Shown: positions 1-8,249, counted from the first letter of the stretch. The stretch is 21,003 nt of DNA from an uncultured Myxococcales bacterium (GCA_937915965.1 CALGHC010000870.1:1-21003), one strand, 5' to 3'. The notes: a model not told the origin generated them from the sequence alone. Translations and numbers: made by a program.

Positions 1-11
1 CGTGCGCGCTG

Positions 12-767
12 CTAGAGCACGCGCGCCTCGGTGGTCAGCTTCTCGATGAGCTCGTCGACGTCAGCGACCAGGACGCCTGCTTGGCGACCAGCCGGAGTTG
101 TGAGCTTGACCACGCGCACCTTGGGGTCCTCGTCGTCCAGCTCCAGATCGTCCATCTCAAGCTCTTCGAGCGGTTTCCTCTTTGCCTTCATGATGCCAGC
201 CAATGATGCGTAGCGGGGCTCGTTGAGGCGCAAGTCGGCCGTGATCAGGCAAGGCGTCGACAAAGTGAGGGTCTCAAGGCCGCCGTCGACCTCGCGCTTG
301 ACGGTCACTTCGTCGCCGTCGATCTCGATAGCCGAGGCGAACGTCGCCTGTGGCCAGCCCAGCATCTCGGCGAGCAGTTGGCCGACCTGATTCGAATCAC
401 CATCGACGGCCTGCTTGCCGAGCATCACGATATCGGGTTCCACGCGCTCGATCAGCTTGACGAAGATCCGCGCGATCAGGTCCGAGTCCAGCTCGTTTTC
501 GTCCGCCTCGACGTAGATTCCGCGGTCGATTCCCCGCGCCAGGGCACCCTGGCGGATGTAGCGCTGCACCTCTTCGTCACCGATCCCCACTGCGATGGTC
601 TCGACGTCGTCATTGCCCTCGGCCAAGGCGATTGCGCCCTCGATCGCGTTCTCGCAAAACGGGTTGACGATGTACTCGACGTCGTCCTCGATCCAATCGC
701 CGCTGTCGTTGACAACCAGTTTCGCGTTGGGATCGGTAACGCGCTTGGCGCTGACGAGAATCTTCAT
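12..767 (-). CDS. etfB: Electron transfer flavoprotein subunit beta
   Basis: A 251-residue protein, the usual length for the family. ETF beta pairs with ETF alpha; the alpha subunit holds the FAD, beta binds AMP, and the dimer passes electrons from acyl-CoA and other flavin dehydrogenases to the quinone pool in the cytoplasm. Seen: N-terminal MKILVSAKRVTDP, the nucleotide-binding loop GKQAVDGDSNQVG (residues 117-129), and the family signature with the partner-recognition loop LNEPRYASLAGIMKAKRKP (181-199). The reading frame is open for a further 52 codons upstream, but I chose the ATG at 765-767 because the family starts there and an AGGAGG ribosome-binding site lies seven bases upstream (775-780). 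The stop codon is at 12-14, so etfA, which normally follows, would start outside the window. The acidic stretch at 201-214 is a minor oddity. Identification is firm. Confidence 0.95.
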   Translation of the reverse strand: MKILVSAKRVTDPNAKLVVNDSGDWIEDDVEYIVNPFCENAIEGAIALAEGNDDVETIAVGIGDEEVQRYIRQGALARGIDRGIYVEADENELDSDLIARIFVKLIERVEPDIVMLGKQAVDGDSNQVGQLLAEMLGWPQATFASAIEIDGDEVTVKREVDGGLETLTLSTPCLITADLRLNEPRYASLAGIMKAKRKPLEELEMDDLELDDEDPKVRVVKLTTPAGRQAGVLVADVDELIEKLTTEARVL

Positions 768-863
768 CGGCGAGCCTCCTCGGTAGGGCGGGAGCGGCCG
801 GTGGCGGGCCGCGCAGGGCAGGTTGGGGCCTTCGATCGCATGTGGGCGACCACGGGCAGGGTG

Positions 864-892
864 TACGTAGCCAGTTGCGGGCGACCTGTCAA
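864..892 (-). promoter_or_regulatory. Predicted etfB promoter (TTGACA-17-TACGTA)
   Basis: On the minus strand a perfect -35 hexamer TTGACA (887-892) is followed 17 bases later by TACGTA (864-869). The -10 matches the TATAAT consensus poorly, but the spacing is ideal and it would give a leader of about 90 bases before the etfB start at 767. It lies in the 219-base gap between the ligase gene and etfB, which otherwise holds no gene I can support. Prediction only. Confidence 0.4.
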
Positions 893-972
893 ACCCTGGC
901 CCGGGCACCTTGACGCCGGTCAATCGCCCTCACGACCGCGTTCAGCAGGCGTCGAGCTGGCGACCGTTGCAG

Positions 973-987
973 GCCGAGTGGCTCGGC
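973..987 (-). terminator. Short hairpin at the end of the O-antigen ligase gene
   Basis: GCCGAG-TGG-CTCGGC is a perfect six-base inverted repeat with a three-base loop, overlapping the last base of the ligase stop codon (987-989). There is no T-run after it on the minus strand, so if it ends transcription it is a weak or Rho-assisted site. It separates the kinase operon from the etfB promoter. Confidence 0.3.
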
Positions 988-3560
988 TACGGCACGCCGA
1001 GCGGATTAATCGACTCTGCTTGCTCCCAGAGCCGGTCGACAACAGGGTCCTCTGCCCGAACCCCGCGCAGCGGCTCAAGCACCCTGCGCGCCTGGCCGCG
1101 GTCGCCGACGCCTAGCAAGGCCGTCGCAAGCAAGATGGCACCACCACGTTCGCCAGGTTGGAAGCCGACCGCACGGCGTGCCGAGTCGATCGCATCGTAG
1201 GCGCGCCCTGCCTGGAGTTGGGCGCGCGCCATGGAGGTCCAATAGAGGCCCAGACCGTGGGCGGAAACCCGCATGCGCGGCCACTGCCGCTGGATATACG
1301 TCAGCGCCTTGTCGGGCCGTTCGGCTGCGAGGATCGATCTCATCGCAGCGAGGCACTCGCGAGTGACCTTCCGTCCTCTTTCGCATGCGGCGCGGTAGAG
1401 GTGCCACGCCTCGTAATGCCGGCCAGCCTTGGCGAGAATATCGGCCTGCAGTATCCAGCCGATGTCCTCGGTCTCGGGGTGAGCCAGCAATTCGGAGGCA
1501 ATGCGCTCAGCGGGCTCGACAAGGTCGCGTTTGAGATAGAGCCGCCCGCGGACGACCTCGATCCCATGCCGGCGGCCGGGCAGAGCGGTCCGCAGGACGA
1601 TCGCCAGCCGCTCGACCAAGGCCGGATTGGTCGCCTCGAAATGCACCGCGACATCGTAGCTGTATTCAGGAACACGGGTCAGCGCCGTTACGAGCACCGC
1701 CTCGGTTGCCGCTGAACGCGCGCAGACGTCCAGGGCAAGGTCGCGGGTGGCTTCGTCGCCACTGAGCAGGACGACGAGGTCATCGGCGGCCGCGGCCGGG
1801 TCTGCGGACTCCAGGCGTGCCGCAAGGCGAAAGAGCCTGCCATGGGCACTCGACGGGCGAAGGTCGACGACCCTCTCGAAGACGGGCCGGACCTGACTCG
1901 CCGGCAGCCTCGCCTCAAGCATCTTGCGACCGAGAACATAGAATGCGTGATGATCATACAGGAAGTTATCCGCCACGGCCGTCCTGGCTTGCTGCCAGTC
2001 CAGAGGGGTGAGGATCTGATCGATGTCCCGGGTCAGCGAGCTCCTCGCTTGGACGAGGAGCATCGCGGCCAGGATCAGCGCGCCCATGGCAGCGCCGAGC
2101 GCACGGCGACGCCCCCGCTGCGGGGTGCGGGGCGGGCGGGCGGTGGCGTCGCTGTCCACGCTCTTCTTGACGATGCGCTCTGCGGTGACGGCGACCGCCA
2201 TGAAAGGCAGCAGGACGCCGGCGACCTCGAGCGAGAAGTCGACGAGGTTCTGTACCAGCACGGCACCCAGGGCGACGACGGCCGCGACGACCGCGTGGGA
2301 GGCGCGGCCCTCGCGCGCCACCCGCCAAAGGCGCCATGCCAGCAGTGCGCAGAAGACAAGGCCGAAGAGGACGCCACCGTCAACGATCCGCTGCGCGACG
2401 ATGTTCTCGGCGAAATCGAGTCGGCCGCGCAGATCCAGGAAATCCTGGCTGACCGCGACCGGTAGGCTGCCGGGGCCCATGCCGGTGAGCCACGAAGCTC
2501 CGACCATCGCGACCAGCTCAGGCAACAGGCGCGTCTTCAACTCGGAGCCGCCCATCGCTGCGTCGCCGAGGCCGAACTCGACCTCGATGAGCGGCAGCGC
2601 CAGCATCGCGCATACGACGGCCACGCTGAGCAGCTTGAGGAGCAGTCGCTGGCGCTCGTCGGCCCGTGCCTTGCGCGGATCCACGCGCATGTGCCGGGAA
2701 CGGCGCGGAACGGTGGCGCCGACGGCCAGCACAACCAGCGCCGCACACAGGATGCCGCCGCGAGAACCGGTCGCCAGCACGCCACCACCGATCAGCGCGG
2801 CGGGAAGCGCCCAGATCGTCTGCGTCTGTGCCGAACGCGCGCGGGCGACCAGACCCAGCGCGATCGCCAGGCACAGGTTGAGGAAGCCGGCTTGATGGTT
2901 TGGGTTGATCAAGACGAAATGGCGAAGCGTGGTGCGCAGACTTGCGGGGACGACCTGACCGAGCGCGGTTGGGTCCACCAGCGCGTCGAGCAGCGCGGCC
3001 AATACACCGCACAGGACCAGACCGCGCAGAAAGACGCGGGCGAGCGGTCGGCCCTGGCGCCGCGACAGCACCACCGCAGCGACCCAGGCAAACGCGGCCG
3101 CGACGAATGCCAAGGCGATCTGCAAGGCGGCGTCGCCGGGGGCGAGCGCGATCGTCAGCCAATCCAGCGGCGCGAGACCGAGGGCGGAGCGGCCTGCGTC
3201 TGAGATCGCCACGGCACGCGGATGGAGCAACCCGACAAGAGAACGCGGCAGCGGAGCGAGGGCGACCAGGGACCACAGCCCCAACGCGCCCCACAGCCAA
3301 CCGAGGGTCGCCGTCGGAGTACGTCGCGGTTCGATGGGGAGGACGGCGAACCAGGCGAGCAGGACCAGAGCGAGGACCACAGCGAGGGCGGCGACGCTCA
3401 CACCGCCCGTCCAGAAGACGGCCACAGCGAGCGCCGCTGCCAGCAGGGACGCCGGAACGGCCTCGGCGCGCGCGGATGACCGGGGCCGTCGAACGACCGG
3501 ACCGACATGGTCGGGTCGTTCGCCACCAGCGGCCTCAGTCTGGACTCCCTCTTCCGTCAC
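987..3560 (-). CDS. O-antigen ligase/polymerase-family membrane protein with C-terminal TPR region
   Basis: An 857-residue protein starting at GTG (3558-3560), seven bases after the transaldolase stop. The N-terminal half has about ten to twelve hydrophobic helices (from residue 36 to about 460, with a last one near 490-505). It carries NPNHQAGFLNL (219-229) and TGSRGG (264-269), the pattern of Wzy/WaaL-type O-antigen ligases and polymerases (PF04932 family), which join or extend lipid-linked glycans on the periplasmic face. The C-terminal third (about 520-857) is soluble, helical and rich in Ala/Leu/Arg, with TPR-like units such as one ending AIDSARRAVGFQPGERGGAILLATALLG; it would face the periplasm. 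Ligases with a TPR tail are known as a class. Whether it ligates O-antigen, an exopolysaccharide or a glycan on protein cannot be told from sequence. Family confident, substrate unknown. Confidence 0.82.
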   Translation of the reverse strand: MTEEGVQTEAAGGERPDHVGPVVRRPRSSARAEAVPASLLAAALAVAVFWTGGVSVAALAVVLALVLLAWFAVLPIEPRRTPTATLGWLWGALGLWSLVALAPLPRSLVGLLHPRAVAISDAGRSALGLAPLDWLTIALAPGDAALQIALAFVAAAFAWVAAVVLSRRQGRPLARVFLRGLVLCGVLAALLDALVDPTALGQVVPASLRTTLRHFVLINPNHQAGFLNLCLAIALGLVARARSAQTQTIWALPAALIGGGVLATGSRGGILCAALVVLAVGATVPRRSRHMRVDPRKARADERQRLLLKLLSVAVVCAMLALPLIEVEFGLGDAAMGGSELKTRLLPELVAMVGASWLTGMGPGSLPVAVSQDFLDLRGRLDFAENIVAQRIVDGGVLFGLVFCALLAWRLWRVAREGRASHAVVAAVVALGAVLVQNLVDFSLEVAGVLLPFMAVAVTAERIVKKSVDSDATARPPRTPQRGRRRALGAAMGALILAAMLLVQARSSLTRDIDQILTPLDWQQARTAVADNFLYDHHAFYVLGRKMLEARLPASQVRPVFERVVDLRPSSAHGRLFRLAARLESADPAAAADDLVVLLSGDEATRDLALDVCARSAATEAVLVTALTRVPEYSYDVAVHFEATNPALVERLAIVLRTALPGRRHGIEVVRGRLYLKRDLVEPAERIASELLAHPETEDIGWILQADILAKAGRHYEAWHLYRAACERGRKVTRECLAAMRSILAAERPDKALTYIQRQWPRMRVSAHGLGLYWTSMARAQLQAGRAYDAIDSARRAVGFQPGERGGAILLATALLGVGDRGQARRVLEPLRGVRAEDPVVDRLWEQAESINPLGVP

Positions 3561-3567
3561 GGGCTTG

Positions 3568-4212
3568 CTACTCCGGAACCTTCTGCCAGTCGGCCATGAA
3601 CTTCTCCACGCCCGCCGTGGTCAGCGGGTGATCGAAGAGCTGGTTCATCACCTTGTACGGGATCGTGCAAACGTGCGCGCCCATGCGGGCCGCCTCCAGG
3701 ACATGCGTCGGATGGCGAACCGAAGCTACCAGGACCTCGGTCGCGAAGCCGTAGTTGCCGTAGATCTGAACGATGTCGGCGATCAGCGCCATGCCGTCGG
3801 TCGAGATGTCGTCGAGGCGGCCGACAAACGGCGAGATATATGTCGCGCCCGCCTTGGCCGCCAAGAGCGCCTGGTTGGCCGAAAAGCACAAGGTGACGTT
3901 TGTCTTGATGCCCTCGTCACTGCACGCGCGGGTCGCAGCGATACCGTCGCGGGTCAGGGGGATCTTGACGACCACCTGTGGCCCCTCGGCGGCCAACGCG
4001 CGGGCCTGTTGCATCATGCCGGACAGATCCTCGGCGGTGACCTCAAGCGAGACGGGGCCATCAACCAGCGCGAGGATCTCGCGCTTGACGTCCTCAAAGC
4101 GCCGTCCGGTCTTGGCGACGAGCGATGGGTTGGTGGTGACGCCGTCCAGAATGCCCCAAGCGAGCGCCTGACGGATCTCGCCGATGTCGGCGGTGTCTAC
4201 GAAAAACTTCAC
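3568..4212 (-). CDS. Transaldolase, small TalC/MipB-type
   Basis: A 214-residue cytoplasmic TIM-barrel enzyme of the short transaldolase/fructose-6-phosphate aldolase family. It starts with MKFFVDTADIGEIRQ and has GVTTNPSL (24-31), the Schiff-base lysine K83 in VVVKIPLT, TNVTLCFSANQALLA (104-118) and SPFVGR (127-132). The active site residue at position 129 is Phe; in E. coli fructose-6-phosphate aldolase this position is Tyr, and Phe is what true transaldolases carry, so I infer transaldolase activity (dihydroxyacetone transfer between sedoheptulose-7-phosphate and glyceraldehyde-3-phosphate in the pentose phosphate pathway). The start is GTG (4210-4212) with a strong GGGGAGG site six bases upstream; the family starts at this MKFF. 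It is the middle gene of kinase-transaldolase-ligase, 43 bases after the kinase and seven before the ligase. Confident. Confidence 0.93.
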   Translation of the reverse strand: MKFFVDTADIGEIRQALAWGILDGVTTNPSLVAKTGRRFEDVKREILALVDGPVSLEVTAEDLSGMMQQARALAAEGPQVVVKIPLTRDGIAATRACSDEGIKTNVTLCFSANQALLAAKAGATYISPFVGRLDDISTDGMALIADIVQIYGNYGFATEVLVASVRHPTHVLEAARMGAHVCTIPYKVMNQLFDHPLTTAGVEKFMADWQKVPE

Positions 4213-4224
4213 AATAAGCCTCCC

Positions 4225-4243
4225 CTGGCCGGCCGTAGGCCAG
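4225..4243 (-). promoter_or_regulatory. Hairpin just upstream of the transaldolase ribosome-binding site
   Basis: CTGGCC (4225-4230) and GGCCAG (4238-4243) form a perfect six-base stem with a seven-base loop in the 43-base gap between kinase and transaldolase. On the transcript it directly precedes the GGGGAGG site of the transaldolase. It could protect an mRNA end or weaken translation; nothing in the sequence decides this. Confidence 0.3.
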
Positions 4244-4255
4244 CCGATTGCGTCG

Positions 4256-5569
4256 TCATGGACCGCCGATCAAGCCGGCCTGCCACGCCGCGACTGTCAG
4301 CGCCGCGACGGCTGCGACCGCCGCGGCCAGCCAGACAATGCGCCGGCCACCGCCGCCTCGAGCGACCCCGCGCGATGCGCTCGCGTCGGCAGATGGGGCC
4401 GCACCCTCCAGACGATCGGCCAGCGCGAGGATGCCGCTGGCCCCCTCGCTGTCGGCAAGATCCTCGCCGGACAACGATGCGAGCTGCTGCATCAGCGGGT
4501 CGAGGCGGAATCGACTCGCGCCGGGAGAGCGCAGATCTGCAGCGCGCATGGGCTTCTGGCCTAGCGTCGAGTCGAGACTGCCGGTTCGAATCAGGCCGTC
4601 GATCTCGGACTGCAGGAGCTGACCGAGGTGCGCGCCGGGAACGCCGGTCGGGCGGTCCTCGTGCAGGCCGCGGACGAACTCGGCGATGTCGCTCGCGGTG
4701 ACCCGCAGGCCATTGTCGAACAGGTACCCGGCGAGGTCCTGCTCGAGGGCGCGGGCGGTCTGGTAGCGGCGCTTGGGGTTGCGTGCCAGGACCCGAGCCA
4801 TGATCTTGTCGAGTTTCGTGTCGGCGTCGTCGCGGACCGACGTGACGGGGGGAACCGACGCCTTGTGCACCCGGTCGATGGTGTCGAGCTCGTTGAGGCC
4901 TGTGAAGAGGCTGCGGCCGGCCAACATCTCCCAAAGGACCGTCCCGCAGGAGAAGATGTCGGCGCGCGCGTCGACATCCTTGCCATCAACCGCTTCGGGC
5001 GAGAGATACGCGAACTTGCCTTTGACGACTCCGGAGTCGGTCCTCTCGACCTGCGTGGTTGCCTTGGCGAGACCGAAGTCGGTCAGCTTGACCTCGCCCT
5101 GGTGGGAGACCATCACGTTGGGCGGAGACACGTCGCGGTGAACGAGACCGAGCGGCTGGTCTTGCGGGTCGCGTTTCTCGTGGGCATAGGCGAGGGCCTT
5201 GGCGACCTCCATGATCATGTAACAGGCCAGCGGCACCGGGATCGTCACGCCCTGGTCAACGGCGCGCTGCATGAGGCGGCGCAGGTTGAGACCATCGACG
5301 AACTCCATGACGATGAAGTACGTGTCGTCCGCGCTGCCGATGTCGAAGATCTGAACGATATTCGCGTGATTGAGCTGCATCGAGAGCCGCGCTTCGTCGA
5401 GAAACATCGAGACGAACTTCTGGTCGTCCGTCAGCGAAGGCAGGATCCGTTTGATCGCCACCTCCTTCTCGAAGCCCTCCAACGACACCTGCACGCCGCG
5501 GTAGATCTCCGCCATGCCGCCGACATCGATCTTCTGGATGATGCGATATCGCTGGTGTACGGATGCCAT
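4256..5569 (-). CDS. Hanks-type serine/threonine protein kinase, C-terminally membrane-anchored
   Basis: A 437-residue protein kinase that phosphorylates Ser/Thr. Seen: glycine-rich loop IDVGGMAEIY (14-23; the first Gly of the usual GxGG is Asp), ATP lysine K40 in VAIK, C-helix E59, catalytic HRDVSPPN (144-151), DFG (164-166) and SPE (190-192, the APE position). The kinase domain ends near 290. A roughly 120-residue linker follows, rich in Ala/Asp/Ser, then one membrane helix at about 411-433 that nearly ends the protein, so there is no extracellular sensor domain. HRDV with Ser where Lys is usual is a pattern common in myxobacterial kinases. It is the first gene of a minus-strand operon with transaldolase and O-antigen ligase, and lies divergent to the SpoIID gene. 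The ATG at 5567-5569 has only a distant GGGAGGG upstream. Targets unknown. Family certain. Confidence 0.94.
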   Translation of the reverse strand: MASVHQRYRIIQKIDVGGMAEIYRGVQVSLEGFEKEVAIKRILPSLTDDQKFVSMFLDEARLSMQLNHANIVQIFDIGSADDTYFIVMEFVDGLNLRRLMQRAVDQGVTIPVPLACYMIMEVAKALAYAHEKRDPQDQPLGLVHRDVSPPNVMVSHQGEVKLTDFGLAKATTQVERTDSGVVKGKFAYLSPEAVDGKDVDARADIFSCGTVLWEMLAGRSLFTGLNELDTIDRVHKASVPPVTSVRDDADTKLDKIMARVLARNPKRRYQTARALEQDLAGYLFDNGLRVTASDIAEFVRGLHEDRPTGVPGAHLGQLLQSEIDGLIRTGSLDSTLGQKPMRAADLRSPGASRFRLDPLMQQLASLSGEDLADSEGASGILALADRLEGAAPSADASASRGVARGGGGRRIVWLAAAVAAVAALTVAAWQAGLIGGP

Positions 5570-5604
5570 GTCTGGACGTCAGCCCTCCCCCACAACGGGG
5601 TCGC

Positions 5605-5632
5605 AGTATGGCCAAACGAGGCATTCTTGCAA
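5605..5632 (-). promoter_or_regulatory. Predicted kinase-operon promoter (TTGCAA-16-CATACT)
   Basis: On the minus strand TTGCAA (5627-5632) is followed 16 bases later by CATACT (5605-5610), four of six matches to TATAAT. This would start the kinase-transaldolase-ligase transcript with about a 30-base leader. The -35 hexamer is a palindrome also usable by the opposite promoter. Confidence 0.3.
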
Positions 5633-5656
5633 AGGGCGCGCAGACCTGCGCATACA
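5627..5656 (+). promoter_or_regulatory. Predicted SpoIID-gene promoter (TTGCAA-18-CATACA)
   Basis: On the plus strand the same TTGCAA (5627-5632) is followed 18 bases later by CATACA (5651-5656), about 48 bases before the GTG start at 5704. Consensus match is moderate. Together with the minus-strand candidate this makes two face-to-face promoters sharing one hexamer. Confidence 0.25.
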
Positions 5657-5661
5657 GGGCT

Positions 5662-5677
5662 GCGCACCAAAGTGCGC
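5662..5677. promoter_or_regulatory. Inverted repeat in the kinase/SpoIID divergent region
   Basis: GCGCAC-CAAA-GTGCGC is a perfect six-base inverted repeat with a four-base centre, between the candidate plus-strand -10 and the SpoIID start. It could be an operator or an mRNA leader hairpin. No binding protein is suggested by the sequence. Confidence 0.3.
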
Positions 5678-5703
5678 GGCCTGCTCGGGCCCGAGGCGAC
5701 GTC

Positions 5704-7407
5704 GTGAGCACCCTCTTCATGCAACCTGTCCGACGCCCGGCGACGTCCTCTGTGGCCGCAGCCCTCGCTGCCCTGGTCGTCCTGGGCTCCATGCCGGGCG
5801 GAGGCGCGCTTGCCGACCCGCTGGGCCACGAGGATCGTACTGCGAGCTTGTACCGCGTCGTCGTATCGATGGACGGCGAGGGCCACCCGCTTCTGCCGGT
5901 GTCGGTCATGGCGGGGGCAGATCGCGTCGAGATCCGCTCGGCGGCGGACCTGCGCGTCATCGGCACGGGCGATGGCGCGGTCGAGTTTCGAGTACCGGGA
6001 TCGCGCGGCGTAGAAGTCACCGCCCGCGACCCGCAGCGGGGCACCAAGCAGTTCCACGTCGCGGTCGCCAAGACCCGCGCCGACGACATGGACGCCTTGC
6101 GCGAGTCGCGCCAGCGGTGGCGGGGGCGCGGTCACGATGTGCGCTTCTTCGGCATCGGCACGACCTACGCCCTGAGCGGCCGGGTGCTCGATACCCGCCA
6201 GACGGTCCTGTGCGTCGAGACCCCGTTTGCCAGGCTCGAAGACGCCACAAGGCGAGCCGCAGAGCTCGCCAGCAAGTACGCCGAGGATGTCTTCGTTCAT
6301 ACAGAGGTCGCGGCGCCACCCACCGCGCTGCTGGTCGCCAGCGCGGGCGATCATGTCGAGGTCCGCGCACGCGACGTGCTGTGGTTCGAGGGGGTCGGCA
6401 GTGACGACAGCCAGCGCCCCGTGCTGGTCACCGGCCACTTCGGCCACAAGCGCAAACAGATGGAGCTACCCGGCCGCATCTACGTAGCTCCGGGCAGCGA
6501 CGGCAAGCTGGTCGTCGTCAACGAAGCGCGGATCGAGAGCATCCTGGAGGGGGTCGTCGCCGCCGAGATCTTCTCGAGCGCACCACTGGAGGCCCTCAAG
6601 GCGCAGGCGGTGGCGGCGCGAACGGACATGCTGGCAAAGGTCGGCCTGCGCCACCGCAGCGACCCTTTCGCGATCTGCAGCGAGGTGCACTGTCAGGCGT
6701 ACGGCGGCACGAAGCGGGTCAACCCGAACATCCGCCAAGCGGTCAAGGAGACACGCGGCGTGGTGATGATCGGCGCCGAAGGCAGGCTCGTCGACGCGTT
6801 CTACCACGCGGTCAGCGGCGGCCACACCGAGCACAACGAGAACGCTTGGACCATGCGACCCGAACCAAACCTGCGCGGCGTCGTCGACCTGCTGCCCGGG
6901 GCCACCGACCCTCTCGCCTCTGGGCCGACTGCGCAAAACGTCACCGCCATGCTCGCCGGGCCCGATCGAAGCTGGGCGGCGGCATCGGGCCGCAACAAGC
7001 ACGCGCTGCGCTGGACGGTTTCGCGCACCCAGGAACAGATGGCCAAGGGCCTGCGAGCCCTCGGTATCAACAAGCCGGTGCGCGACATCGCTGTGATACG
7101 TCGTGGCGTCTCGGGCAGAGCGACCGATGTCGAGCTCACCCTCGCCGACGGCACGAAGGCGCGCATTCACGGCGAACTGCGGATCCGCCGGGCTTTCAGC
7201 GCGCTGCGCTCGTCCCTCTTCCTGGTTCGTGCCGAAGCGGCGCGGAGCGGCGGCGTGCCGGCAAGCTTCGAGTTCCGCGGAGCCGGCTACGGCCACGGGG
7301 TCGGAATGTGCCAGACCGGCGCCGTCGGCCGGGCCATGAAGGGGCAGGATCTCAAAACGATCACCAGCCACTACTACACCGATTCGAAGCTCGAACAGTT
7401 GTACTGA
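5704..7407 (+). CDS. SpoIID/LytB-domain exported protein (cell-wall remodelling)
   Basis: About 567 residues. I chose GTG (5704) because GAGG lies seven bases upstream (5693-5696); the ATG at 5719 in the same frame is the alternative. Both leave a signal peptide ending near GGGALA. The middle of the protein (about 150-230) resembles a SPOR-like stretch (ARLEDATRRAAELA). The SpoIID domain follows: ILEGVVAAE (280-288), whose Glu matches the essential Glu of SpoIID; EALKAQAVAARTD; CSEVHCQAYGG (C325, H329, C330); HAVSGGHTEHNE (368-379); and the C-terminal GAGYGHGVGMCQTGA. SpoIID proteins are lytic transglycosylases acting on peptidoglycan glycan strands without peptides. Outside spore-formers the role is general wall remodelling or division-related. 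It is followed by a lipoprotein gene 41 bases downstream and is divergent to the kinase. Confident in the family. Confidence 0.9.
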   Translation: MSTLFMQPVRRPATSSVAAALAALVVLGSMPGGGALADPLGHEDRTASLYRVVVSMDGEGHPLLPVSVMAGADRVEIRSAADLRVIGTGDGAVEFRVPGSRGVEVTARDPQRGTKQFHVAVAKTRADDMDALRESRQRWRGRGHDVRFFGIGTTYALSGRVLDTRQTVLCVETPFARLEDATRRAAELASKYAEDVFVHTEVAAPPTALLVASAGDHVEVRARDVLWFEGVGSDDSQRPVLVTGHFGHKRKQMELPGRIYVAPGSDGKLVVVNEARIESILEGVVAAEIFSSAPLEALKAQAVAARTDMLAKVGLRHRSDPFAICSEVHCQAYGGTKRVNPNIRQAVKETRGVVMIGAEGRLVDAFYHAVSGGHTEHNENAWTMRPEPNLRGVVDLLPGATDPLASGPTAQNVTAMLAGPDRSWAAASGRNKHALRWTVSRTQEQMAKGLRALGINKPVRDIAVIRRGVSGRATDVELTLADGTKARIHGELRIRRAFSALRSSLFLVRAEAARSGGVPASFEFRGAGYGHGVGMCQTGAVGRAMKGQDLKTITSHYYTDSKLEQLY

Positions 7408-7430
7408 ACCGGCCAACAAACTGAACCGGC
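7403..7430. repeat. 11-bp direct repeat at the SpoIID stop codon
   Basis: ACTGAACCGGC occurs at 7403-7413 and again at 7420-7430. The first copy contains the SpoIID stop codon TGA; the second lies in the 41-base gap before the lipoprotein gene. It looks like a small duplication of the gene end. No function suggested. Confidence 0.6.
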
Positions 7431-7448
7431 AGATGAGGCAGGCACAAC

Positions 7449-8249
7449 ATGCGGTGTGGCGTCGCCGGCGAGCAGACGATGACGCGATTGGGGCGCCCGG
7501 GCTGGGTCGCGGCGAGGGGTCTGACCGGTTGGCTGCTGACCGCGGCCGCGCTATCGGGCGTTGCTGGTGGATGTGCCAGCATCAACGAGACGATTCAGCT
7601 TCGTGCCCGCCCCCTTGAGGCGCCGCGCACGGTCGAAGCCGAAGTGGAATCTGGTACCCGCGTGCGCGGACAACGCGACGCAACCAACGTACGCGTCGAG
7701 GCCGAGACGGTGCGCTACTGCGCCAAGGCAACGCGACAGCGAGCGATGGGCATCCGCGAGGTGCGCCGCCAGGCTCAGGGCAACAGCCTGACGCTAGAGT
7801 GGCTCTTCGGCGGGCTGTTCACGGCCGCGGGCATCACCGTCCTGAGCTACAACGCCGTCGCGCCACCCAAGCTGGAGGCCGAAGAGGCTGGCCTCTCCAA
7901 TGAACGTGAAGCTTGGTGGACCGGCGGCGCGATCGCCGGGGCGGGGCTGGGGCTGCTCGCGGCCGCCTGGTGGCAGCAAGCCTCCCTAGGGGTCCATACG
8001 ACCGAGCTTGGCGTGCGCGAGCTTGAGAAACGCGGGCGCCATTATGTCTGTCGGGCAGAGACCGCTACGGCAGGCACGGTCCGCCTCGAGCTCAGCGACG
8101 GCACGTTGATCGAAGCCACGATCGGTGTCGACGGCAAGGCGTCGCTGCCGCTACCGGCCGACATCGACGAGCGTCTCCGCCAACATGGGCGCAAGGCGAC
8201 GCTCGAGGCGTTGGGTGATTGGCGCTCGCAGGTACGCATCGACCTTTGA
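7449..8249 (+). CDS. Predicted lipoprotein, unknown function
   Basis: A 266-residue protein I do not recognise. The N-terminus has a positively charged start, a hydrophobic run (LTGWLLTAAALSGVAGG) and then a Cys at about residue 42 in VAGGC, a slightly atypical lipobox, so it is likely a lipoprotein. Two further hydrophobic stretches (about residues 116-140 and 155-178) could be membrane helices or a buried pair; between and after them are charged regions, ending in a short beta-rich tail (VRLELSDGTLIEATIGVDG). ATG at 7449 has GAGG ten bases upstream; an in-frame ATG at 7479 is an alternative but has a weaker site. It follows the SpoIID gene by 41 bases and probably shares its transcript. It converges on the membrane-protein gene that ends at 8272. 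Confidence 0.75.
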   Translation: MRCGVAGEQTMTRLGRPGWVAARGLTGWLLTAAALSGVAGGCASINETIQLRARPLEAPRTVEAEVESGTRVRGQRDATNVRVEAETVRYCAKATRQRAMGIREVRRQAQGNSLTLEWLFGGLFTAAGITVLSYNAVAPPKLEAEEAGLSNEREAWWTGGAIAGAGLGLLAAAWWQQASLGVHTTELGVRELEKRGRHYVCRAETATAGTVRLELSDGTLIEATIGVDGKASLPLPADIDERLRQHGRKATLEALGDWRSQVRIDL

